Notes under the pieces: generated by a model | Databases searched by the model: none | Told to the model about the DNA's origin: nothing | What the model saw: only the letters and a program-made list of their open reading frames with translations | In this document: in pieces, positions 1-6,103 of the stretch | How the letters are laid out: each line of letters starts with the position of its first letter | How positions within the stretch are numbered: the first letter of the stretch is position 1 | Position numbers and translations under genes: made by a program | Source: DASUZD01 sp036377055 | GTDB taxonomy: Bacteria; Actinomycetota; Thermoleophilia; Gaiellales; Gaiellaceae | Length of the DNA stretch: 11,522 nucleotides | Direction of reading: 5' to 3' | NCBI GenBank assembly: GCA_036377055.1 | Contig: DASUZD010000108.1 | Span: 1 to 11,522, forward strand

Positions 1-473
1 GTCTGGTTGCACTCGCCGCGGTTCATGAAGCTCGCGAAGACCGTTCCGCGATGGAGCGCCGGCGAGGCGGCCGTGCAGCGGTGCGTCCGGTAGATCCAGG
101 CGCGGCGCCCGTTTCGCGCACCTAGGGCGAAGAGCGAGCCGCTGTTGTTGGACATGAAGAGGCGCCCGTAGCCGATCGCCGGGGGGAACTCGAGCAGGCT
201 CGTGCCGCCCGCGACCCACAGCCGCCGGAACGGCGGGCGGAGGTGGATGCCCTCCGCGAAACGCGTTCGCGCCTGGTCGAGCCCGTAGAACGGCCACGGG
301 ATCTCGCGCAGCTCGGTCGCCGTCCGCTTGTGCGCCGGCGCGGTCGTCACGAACTCGACCGACGAGGAGCCGTGGATGTTGCGGCCCTGGTGCTTCCGGT
401 AGAGGACGAACGCCGCTGCGGCGCCGACGGCGAGGATGAGGAGCACGAGCAGGACGAGCAGGACCCGCTTCAC
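1..473 (-). CDS. PQQ-like beta-propeller protein, membrane-anchored, 3'-truncated by window edge
   Basis: 157 residues are visible before the window edge cuts the gene. The GTG start at 473 overlaps the stop of the upstream deacetylase (GTGA), so translation is probably coupled. Residues 4-24 are a hydrophobic leucine-rich segment after Lys-Arg, with no obvious cleavage site, so this reads as a signal anchor. A motif GSSSVEFVTT follows at 35-44, then a linker. The propeller begins near residue 60 with WPFYG, RPPFRRLW (79-86), LLEFP (93-97) and the repeat core GSLFALGARNGRRAW (112-126). This is clearly paralogous to the lipoprotein at 2920, which has WPLYG, RPPFRTVW, LIEFP and GSVRALSMRTGKIAW in the same order. 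Unlike that paralogue it lacks the carboxypeptidase-regulatory-like domain. Family knowledge: such BamB/PQQ-like propellers are often non-enzymatic scaffolds. Cys133 and Cys155 could pair, which is inference. Its precise role is unknown. Confidence 0.85.
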   Translation of the reverse strand, partial: MKRVLLVLLVLLILAVGAAAAFVLYRKHQGRNIHGSSSVEFVTTAPAHKRTATELREIPWPFYGLDQARTRFAEGIHLRPPFRRLWVAGGTSLLEFPPAIGYGRLFMSNNSGSLFALGARNGRRAWIYRTHRCTAASPALHRGTVFASFMNRGECNQ

Positions 474-1327
474 GCGGCGGACGCTACCGAGAGCTTCCGC
501 TCGAGCCCGCCGACACCGTCCGTCGCCTCCACGCGGATGCGGTCGAGCGTGAACATGTCGCTCGGCGTCGCGAACCCCTCGTGCTCCGTCGTCGCGCCGA
601 GGAAGCCAGCCGCGCGGACGGCCGCGATCACCGCGTCGTCGTAGCGGCCCGACGGGTAGCAGAAGAAGTCGACCGGCACGCGGAATCGGCGTTTGATCTC
701 CTCGCGCGAGCCGGCGACCTCCTGCGTCAGCTGGTCGGGCGCGAGCGACGTCAGGTCCCTGTGGGTCAAGGTGTGCGCGTCGACCTCCCAGCCCGCTGCG
801 ATCAGCTTCTCGACCATGCCCGGCCTCGTGCCCCAGACGGGCTTCAGGTTCTCGACCAGGAGGTTCAGGACGCCGGCCCAGTGGTGCTGCCGCAGCACGG
901 GGAGCGCGACCGTGAAGTCGCTGTGGTAGCCGTCGTCGAAGGTGAGGACGATCGGCTTCTTCGGCAGGACGCGGCGGCCGCGCCAGAAGTCGTAGAGGCG
1001 CCGAAGCGTGACGGCGTGGTAGCCCTGCTGCGCGAGCCAGTTCATCTCGGCGGCGAAGTCGGACGGGCGGACGTAGAGCTCCGGAAACGGCGCGTTCGCT
1101 GGCGGCTCCGCGAGGACGTGGTACATGAGGATCGGGACCGGCGCGTTGTGCGGGCCCTTTGGGCGTTGCGGCGGCCGCGGCTTCGGGCGCTTCGTGGTCG
1201 TCGTCGTCGTGGCGGTCGTCGCCGCCGCGTGGGTCCCGTGGCGTGCGTCGAGGACTAGGACGACGGCGACCAGGAACCCGGCGAAAAGCGCGCCGATCGC
1301 GGCCGCGCGAACGAGGTACCTGCGCAC
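470..1327 (-). CDS. Polysaccharide deacetylase (NodB homology, CE4), membrane-anchored
   Basis: 285 residues from a GTG start at 1327, which lies 9 nt after the epimerase stop, with GGAG just upstream of that stop as a plausible ribosome-binding site. Residues 7-26 form one N-terminal membrane segment. Residues 33-62 are a Thr/Pro/Lys-rich linker, and the catalytic domain starts with PILMYHV at 65-71. CE4 motifs are all present: TFDDG at 129-133 (Asp131 presumed base, Asp132 metal), HTLTH at 185-189 (two metal-binding His) and FCYPSGRYDD at 222-231. Family members remove N- or O-acetyl groups from glycans such as GlcNAc polymers or peptidoglycan. Here the enzyme should act outside the membrane. 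The position next to a uronate C5-epimerase suggests an exopolysaccharide substrate rather than peptidoglycan, which is inference. Its stop overlaps the next gene's GTG. Confidence 0.93.
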   Translation of the reverse strand: MRRYLVRAAAIGALFAGFLVAVVLVLDARHGTHAAATTATTTTTTKRPKPRPPQRPKGPHNAPVPILMYHVLAEPPANAPFPELYVRPSDFAAEMNWLAQQGYHAVTLRRLYDFWRGRRVLPKKPIVLTFDDGYHSDFTVALPVLRQHHWAGVLNLLVENLKPVWGTRPGMVEKLIAAGWEVDAHTLTHRDLTSLAPDQLTQEVAGSREEIKRRFRVPVDFFCYPSGRYDDAVIAAVRAAGFLGATTEHEGFATPSDMFTLDRIRVEATDGVGGLERKLSVASAA

Positions 1328-1336
1328 TCGCGGAAC

Positions 1337-2923
1337 CTACTCCGGTGCCGGCAGCGTCCCGAGCTCGGCGCGCGCCACCTTGCCGGCCGAGTTCGCCGCC
1401 GTCAGGACGCCTGTCCACGGGCCGGGCGGAAGCCGGAGCACGGCCTTCCCCTCGAGCGGCCGGTGGCCGAGTGTGAGCTGCCGCCGCTTCACGCCGCGCG
1501 AGAGCAGCACGCGAAGGTCGAGCCACGGCGTTCCCTCATCCTCGGCGACCCACTCGAGCGTCCGGCCTGTGACCCAGGCGTCGAGCGACGGCGGCAGCGT
1601 GTCCCACTCCACGTCAATCGGCGGGAGGTCGAGCGACGCGCTGTTCTTCGCGAGGTCGACGGCGGTCAGGCGCGCGGCGTACGTGCCCGGCCGGAGCGAG
1701 CCGGGCGACCACGTCAGCGTGTGGTTGCCGCGCGAGAGGGTGAGGGTCGTCGCGCGGCCGCCGGCGCTTAGGGTGACGCGCGAGATCTTCGAGAGCCAGA
1801 ACGAAATCCGGGCGACGTCACGGTAGCCGTCGGCCGGGCGCGGGAAGAGCGTCGGCGGCGCCGCGCCGGCGCGGAGGAGCGGCGGCTCGGTCGTGTACGC
1901 GTCGAACCGGGCCGCGGTGTCCGCCCAGAACGGGTCCGTCGGGTTCCGCTGCGCGAGCTTCTTCAGCAGCGAGACGACGAAGACGTGGTACTCGAGCGGC
2001 GACTCGCCGCCGCCCAGCTGGTACAGCGACCAGTAGCCCGTGTCGAAGCGCGGTAGGAGCGCCTCGGCCGAGGATTGGAGCGCGGCCGCGAGCGCGGCGG
2101 CGTCGGCGTCGCCCGTCGCCGTCGCGTAGTCGGCGAGGGAGATCGCGCTCTGGAGCTGCGCGTTCAGGACGGCGGCGCCGTCGAAGCTGTAGAGGCGGAT
2201 CCACGGGCCGGCCGGGAGCCGGCGGACGAGCGCGCCGGGAATCGCGCGGAAGGCGCGCGCGGCCGCGTCGGTGAATGACGTGTCGCCGGTGAGCTCGGCG
2301 GCGCGGGTAAGCGCCTGCGCCATCACGGCCTGCGCCATCCCCGACGTCCACGGCGGCTTGCCGCCTCCGAAAGGCCACTCGTACTCCCAGAGGAGGGAGT
2401 CGTTCGGGCCCGTCGACGCTCGTGCGACGAGCGCGGTTGCGAGGGCGGCCGTTCGCTGTGCGTCCTTCAGCGCGACCGCGCTGTTCAGCGCGCCGGCGTT
2501 CGCGAGCGGGTGGAACTGGAAGCCGTGGCCGGGGAAGAAGCGGTAGACGATCCCGTCGTCGTCGGTCACGTCCCTTCCGGGCGGCGGCGTGATCCGGTTG
2601 CCGAAGTAGGTCGTGTTCGTAGCGAGCATGGAGAAGAGCGTCAAGGCCCGCGGTGCCGAGTACGCGCGCCATTGCGTCGCGACCTCGTGCAGGACGGCGG
2701 CGAGGTTCGTGTAGCGAGAGCCGCCGAGCTTCGGGAGCACGCGGACGGCGCGTTCGACCTCGGCACGGTAGGCGTTCGCGTCCTCGGGTGTGAGCGCGCC
2801 GAGCTTCACCGACCGGTCGAGCCCTTGCTTCGCCAGCTTCGAGTCGGGATTGGCGCGGGCGCCGGCGGCGGTCGGCGCGAGTGCGATCGCGACGGCCAGG
2901 GCCGCCGCGAAGGCGCGCCTCAT
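1337..2923 (-). CDS. Secreted D-glucuronyl C5-epimerase-like protein with C-terminal beta-sandwich extension
   Basis: 528 residues from an ATG at 2923 that overlaps the stop of the upstream propeller lipoprotein (ATGA). Residues 1-24 are a Sec signal peptide ending ARA. The region about 100-345 matches the C-terminal catalytic domain of D-glucuronyl C5-epimerases: WEYEWPFGGG then PPWTSGMAQ (179-198), WIRLY (241-245), LNAQLQSAISLADY (253-266), FDTGYWSLYQL (293-303) and EYH (311-313). Aligned from memory to animal Glce, Tyr245, Tyr301 and Tyr312 fall on the three catalytic tyrosines. The reaction would convert D-glucuronate to L-iduronate inside a polymer. Residues 345-528 are extra: two stretches that look like Ig or FlgD-like beta-sandwiches, possibly for glycan or wall binding. 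Oddity: the acidic pair in the animal WYEEY motif is replaced by Arg-Leu, so the uronate or its neighbour may differ. The substrate is not provable from sequence. Confidence 0.85.
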   Translation of the reverse strand: MRRAFAAALAVAIALAPTAAGARANPDSKLAKQGLDRSVKLGALTPEDANAYRAEVERAVRVLPKLGGSRYTNLAAVLHEVATQWRAYSAPRALTLFSMLATNTTYFGNRITPPPGRDVTDDDGIVYRFFPGHGFQFHPLANAGALNSAVALKDAQRTAALATALVARASTGPNDSLLWEYEWPFGGGKPPWTSGMAQAVMAQALTRAAELTGDTSFTDAAARAFRAIPGALVRRLPAGPWIRLYSFDGAAVLNAQLQSAISLADYATATGDADAAALAAALQSSAEALLPRFDTGYWSLYQLGGGESPLEYHVFVVSLLKKLAQRNPTDPFWADTAARFDAYTTEPPLLRAGAAPPTLFPRPADGYRDVARISFWLSKISRVTLSAGGRATTLTLSRGNHTLTWSPGSLRPGTYAARLTAVDLAKNSASLDLPPIDVEWDTLPPSLDAWVTGRTLEWVAEDEGTPWLDLRVLLSRGVKRRQLTLGHRPLEGKAVLRLPPGPWTGVLTAANSAGKVARAELGTLPAPE

Positions 2924-4395
2924 CGCCGGCGGCGCGGCTCGACGGCGAAGAGCCGCGAGTAGCCGTGCAGGAGCAGCCGACCGCCGTTCCCGGAGACGGG
3001 AACGTAGTAGCCGTGCGGGAAGCGGACAAGGACGCGGCCGCTGCGCGCCTCGACGCCGACGATCCTGTGCGCGAAGCTGCCCGCGTACGCCACGCCGTCT
3101 ACTACGACGGCGGCCCCCGAGATCGGTCCGCCCGTTCCCACCTCCCACAGGATGCGCCCCGACGACGCGGAGACGCAGTAGAAGACGCCGTTGTAGGAGC
3201 CGAAGAAGACGCGTCCGGCCCAGACGGCGGGGGACGAGTAAACGTACGAGCCGGGCGAGACGCGCCACAGGTAGCGGCCGCCGGTCGTGAACGCCGTCAG
3301 CGAGTTGCCGTCGGAGGAGGGCGCGAAGACGCGGCCGTGCGAGACGGCGGGCGTTCCATAGATCCGGCCGTTCACGGTCGCGTGCCAGCGGAGCCGGCCC
3401 GTGCGTGCGGAGAGGGCGAGCAGGCGGCCGCCGTAGTCGCCGATGAAGAGCGTGCGGCCGGCGAGCGCGGCGCTCGACGTGATCTTGTAGCCGCTGTGGA
3501 AGACCCAGCGGAGGCGGTGGCGCTTCAGGTCGAGCGCGTAGACGTTCCCGTTCCAGGAGCCGAAGTAGTCGACCCCGTGGCGGACGATCGGCGACGACTC
3601 GATCGGCGAGCCGACGGTGAAGTGCCAGCGGAGGCGGCCCGAGGAGCGGTCGAGCACCCACACGTGCCCGTCCATCCCGTGCGCGACGATCGTGTCGCCG
3701 ACGACCGCCGGCGAGGCGGCCATCTTCCCGTGCGGCGTGTCGTGCCGCCACGCGATCTTGCCGGTCCGCATCGAGAGCGCGCGGACGGAGCCGCGGGCGT
3801 TGCCGATGTAGGCCATGCCGTCCGAGACGACGGCCGGGAACTCGATCAGCGTGCCGATCCCGCGGCTCCAGACGGTTCGGAACGGCGGGCGGACGCGGAT
3901 CTTCGTCTGCGCTTGGGTTCTCGTGGACACGGCTCCGTAGAGCGGCCACTGGAGCTTCGGCTGGTAGACGCGGAAGCGGGCGAAGGGCTTCTTGCGGAAG
4001 AAGAGGCGGCGCGTCTCGGGCGCGAAGCCGCGGGCGCGGACGGTGACGAGGCTGGAGGTGCGGTGGCGGACGCGGAGGTAGACGACGCCGTGGCGGTTTG
4101 TCACGCCGGTGCTGCGGCCTAGACGGACGCGCGCCTTCGCGACGGTGCGGCTGAGGTCGCCGTCGATCACGGTCACCATGACACGGCGGCTTGCCGGCTC
4201 GGGCGGTGGCTGCGGGCGGAGCGGCGGCTGGTGGATCGGCTCGCGGCGCGTTGTCGTGGGGCTTTCGGCGTGCCGGTCGCCCGACGCGCACGCGGCGGCC
4301 GACCCCGCTAGGACGAGGACGGCGACGACTCGAGCGGCTCTGGAAGTTCCTCGGAGAACGGTTCGAGGGTACCGTCGGGTCCGGCTGTGAGGCAG
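2920..4395 (-). CDS. Seven-repeat PQQ-like beta-propeller lipoprotein with carboxypeptidase-regulatory-like domain
   Basis: The mature protein is 456 residues from a predicted lipobox cysteine at codon 4288-4290, after a hydrophobic stretch ending LVLAGSAAAC. Counting Cys as 1, residues 10-34 are a Pro-rich linker, and 36-110 form a carboxypeptidase-regulatory-like beta domain (VMVTVIDGD, TNRHGVVYLRV). A propeller then starts at WPLYG (115-119). Seven repeats of the form AL-x-x-x-TG-K/R-x-x-W end at 181, 222, 262, 302, 342, 382 and 422, a 40-residue period implying seven blades. The last Trp is Val. No dehydrogenase features are evident, so a surface scaffold or binding role is likely. The start is unresolved: no ATG, GTG or TTG lies in frame upstream of the signal region. 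The 4395 limit is the nearest in-frame CTG, while the first conventional start, ATG at 4179, would delete the whole export signal. The signal region overlaps the ATP-grasp 3' end. Confidence 0.85.
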   Translation of the reverse strand: MPHSRTRRYPRTVLRGTSRAARVVAVLVLAGSAAACASGDRHAESPTTTRREPIHQPPLRPQPPPEPASRRVMVTVIDGDLSRTVAKARVRLGRSTGVTNRHGVVYLRVRHRTSSLVTVRARGFAPETRRLFFRKKPFARFRVYQPKLQWPLYGAVSTRTQAQTKIRVRPPFRTVWSRGIGTLIEFPAVVSDGMAYIGNARGSVRALSMRTGKIAWRHDTPHGKMAASPAVVGDTIVAHGMDGHVWVLDRSSGRLRWHFTVGSPIESSPIVRHGVDYFGSWNGNVYALDLKRHRLRWVFHSGYKITSSAALAGRTLFIGDYGGRLLALSARTGRLRWHATVNGRIYGTPAVSHGRVFAPSSDGNSLTAFTTGGRYLWRVSPGSYVYSSPAVWAGRVFFGSYNGVFYCVSASSGRILWEVGTGGPISGAAVVVDGVAYAGSFAHRIVGVEARSGRVLVRFPHGYYVPVSGNGGRLLLHGYSRLFAVEPRRRR

Positions 4396-5312
4396 GTGTG
4401 GGAGAGGAAGCGGGTCATGACGACCCCTTCGCGGAACTCGCCGAGGCGGGGCTCGGGCCGCTCGCCGTTCGCGAGCGCGAGCACGAGCTCGGGGTAGCGG
4501 CCGCCGGCGGCGAGGGGGAGCGGGAAGCCGCCGCCGAAGCGGGGGTTCACGTCGGTGATCTGATGCGTGCCGTCGGGCTCGCGGAAGCACTGGATGTTCG
4601 CGACGCCCTTCAGCGGGACCTCCTCCGAGACGCGGCGGCCGAGCTCGATCAGTCGTTCGTCCTTGATGCTCATGCCCTTGATCGACTCGCCGCCTTTGGA
4701 CTCGATCATCGTGCGCGGGATCGCGTTCAGGCAGCGGCTCTCGAAGTCGACGACGACGTCGATCGAGAACTCCTCGCCCCTGCAGAGCGCCTGCACCATC
4801 GTCGGCTCCGGCGTTTGCGCGACGAGCTGCTCCATCTGGGCGCGGTCGTGCGCGCGGTAGATGTGGCGGGAGCCGTAGCCGCGGCGGGCCTTGACGAGGA
4901 CGGGGTACGCGACGTCGAGCGGGACTTGGTCGGGCAGCCACGTGGGCGGCGAGTCGAGTCCGCGCTCCTCGAAGTGGAGGTGCGCTAGGTACTTGTCGCC
5001 CATGCGCTCGACGATGTCGGCGTCGGGGAGGAGGACTGTGGTCTGGAGCTCGTCGCGGCCGTGGGCGAGCTTGAGCTGGTCCATGTCCGCGAGCGGGACG
5101 ATCAGGTCGACGTCGTGGAGGCTGACGAGCTCGGCGAGGGTCGGGACGTACGCGTCGTCCGCGATCCGGGGGACGAGGGCGTAGCGGTCGGCGGCGTAGA
5201 GCGCGGGCGCGTACTTGTCGACGTCGGCGGCGATGGTGGTCGCGCCCGCGTCGCGGAACGCCTTGACGATGTCGACGCGCATGCCGGCGCACGTGAAGAG
5301 GACCGTCGTCAC
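4308..5312 (-). CDS. ATP-grasp ligase, carbamoyl-phosphate-synthase-like family
   Basis: 334 residues from GTG at 5312, chosen because the protein then begins VTTVLFTCAGMRVDIVKAF, the Rossmann-like pre-ATP-grasp start of this family. The frame stays open upstream but reads into the sugar transferase stop region. Visible motifs are PALYAADRYALVP (36-48), LIVPLADMD (70-78), VLVKARRGYGSR (138-149, ATP-binding lysine and glycine loop), EFSIDVVVD (181-189), GVANIQCF (236-243) and DVNPRFGGGFPL (254-265, Mg/ATP-binding Asp/Asn). These match the cytoplasmic family curated as carbamoyl phosphate synthase-like proteins. It would activate a carboxylate with ATP and join it to an amine or another nucleophile. 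The substrate is unknown. In this operon it may decorate a glycan precursor, which is inference. The tail LESSPSSS is low complexity because its DNA also encodes the next gene's signal peptide in another frame. Confidence 0.9.
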   Translation of the reverse strand: MTTVLFTCAGMRVDIVKAFRDAGATTIAADVDKYAPALYAADRYALVPRIADDAYVPTLAELVSLHDVDLIVPLADMDQLKLAHGRDELQTTVLLPDADIVERMGDKYLAHLHFEERGLDSPPTWLPDQVPLDVAYPVLVKARRGYGSRHIYRAHDRAQMEQLVAQTPEPTMVQALCRGEEFSIDVVVDFESRCLNAIPRTMIESKGGESIKGMSIKDERLIELGRRVSEEVPLKGVANIQCFREPDGTHQITDVNPRFGGGFPLPLAAGGRYPELVLALANGERPEPRLGEFREGVVMTRFLSHTCLTAGPDGTLEPFSEELPEPLESSPSSS

Positions 5313-5337
5313 GGTGGGAGAGCGTAGCCCGCGGGCG

Positions 5338-5922
5338 CTACGAGGTCGGCTTCCAGCCGCCCGTCTGGCCCTTGTACGTGCCGGTGAAGAGGGCAAAGGG
5401 CGTTCGCGCGAGGATCTTCAAGTCGAGCCAGGGGCTGCGGTTTTCGACGTACCAGACATCGAGCTCGATCCGCTCGTCCCACGGAAGCTTTGTGCGCCCG
5501 TTCACCTGCGCCCAGCCGGTCAGGCCCGGCTTGACGTCGAGCCGGCGGCGCTGGCGCGGCGTGTACTGGTCGACCTGGTAGCGGAGGGTCGGGCGCGGGC
5601 CGATCAGGCTCATGTCGCCGCGGACGACGTTCCAGAGCTGCGGCAGCTCGTCGAGCGAGAGCCTGCGGAGCGCGCGGCCCGCCTTCGTGATCCTCGGGTC
5701 GCCTCGGTTCACAGCCCATCCGGCGCCTTGCGTCTCGGCGCCGACGACCATCGTGCGCAGCTTCAGCAGGTCGAAGTCGCGGCCCTGGTGGCCGACCCGG
5801 CGCTGGCGGTAGATGACCGGGCCGCCGTCCTCGAGCTTGATCGCGAGCGCTGCGGCAGCGAGGACGGGGCTCGCGAGCACGAGCCCGAGCCCGGCGCCGG
5901 CCACGTCGAGCGCCCTGTTCAT
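5338..5922 (-). CDS. Bacterial sugar transferase (monotopic polyprenyl-phosphate glycosyl-1-phosphate transferase)
   Basis: 194 residues from ATG at 5922, a compact PglC/WcaJ-catalytic-domain form without the extra N-terminal membrane helices of full WbaP/WcaJ. Residues 8-28 are the re-entrant hydrophobic helix with the Ser18-Pro19 break. YRQRRVG (38-44), FDLLKLRTM (50-58), the catalytic LDELPQLWNVVRGDMSLIGP run (90-109, Asp91-Glu92 dyad), RP at 110-111, KPGLTGWAQVNGR (131-143) and LDVWYVEN (154-161) follow. It transfers a sugar-1-phosphate from a nucleotide sugar to a polyprenyl phosphate on the inner membrane face, the committed step of lipid-linked glycan assembly. The donor sugar cannot be told from sequence. 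It is first after a 181-nt gap, and the ATP-grasp gene begins 25 nt after its stop, so it may lead a sub-operon. No convincing ribosome-binding site is seen. Confidence 0.95.
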   Translation of the reverse strand: MNRALDVAGAGLGLVLASPVLAAAALAIKLEDGGPVIYRQRRVGHQGRDFDLLKLRTMVVGAETQGAGWAVNRGDPRITKAGRALRRLSLDELPQLWNVVRGDMSLIGPRPTLRYQVDQYTPRQRRRLDVKPGLTGWAQVNGRTKLPWDERIELDVWYVENRSPWLDLKILARTPFALFTGTYKGQTGGWKPTS

Positions 5923-6103
5923 TCCGGCCGTGTCCGGATCGCGAGCGCGGACATTGTCCCAGTGTCCCTTCGGGTCGCGGCCAGCCCTGCCACGTCGGAT
6001 CGGCCGAGCCCGCGCGGCGAGGGGCCGATTGTCTCGCCGGGACGTGTCCGGGGGCCTGACCCCGGGGCAGTGCGGCTTGAAGCCATGGCTGCGGCTCGGA
6101 TCG
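5923..6103. other. Palindrome-rich intergenic region
   Basis: This 181-nt gap is the longest non-coding stretch in the window. It holds four small inverted repeats: TGTCCG/CGGACA (5931-5936 with 5948-5953), GGACATTGTCC (5949-5959), CGGCGAG/CTCGCCG (6015-6021 with 6033-6039) and CCGGGG/CCCCGG (6048-6053 with 6060-6065). TGTCC occurs four times (5931, 5955, 5963, 6046). It lies between two minus-strand genes and could hold a terminator for the first, a promoter for the second, or a repeated genomic palindrome. I see no convincing -35/-10 pair. Confidence 0.6.
6048..6065 (-). terminator. GC-rich hairpin, possible terminator or attenuator downstream of the GT2 gene
   Basis: A perfect 6-bp stem CCGGGG/CCCCGG with a 6-nt loop lies about 40 nt after the glycosyltransferase stop on the minus strand. 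No T-run follows, so it is at best a U-less actinobacterial-type terminator. It may equally be part of a repeated palindrome. Confidence 0.3.

Noticed and set aside
2881..4122. Long plus-strand open frame of about 413 codons opposite the propeller lipoprotein
   Set aside because: The translation is Arg/Ala/Asp-rich without domains, while the minus strand encodes seven regular propeller repeats. Long antisense frames are expected at this GC content.
1337..4291. 984-codon minus-strand frame joining the epimerase to upstream sequence
   Set aside because: Only the part after ATG 2923 has a signal peptide and epimerase motifs. The rest is the lipoprotein gene read in the wrong frame.
2920..5292. 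Very long minus-strand frame suggesting a fusion of the propeller lipoprotein with an upstream 300-residue region
   Set aside because: The upstream part is an out-of-frame reading of the ATP-grasp gene, Arg/Pro-rich with no motif, and the lipobox signal peptide marks the true start region.
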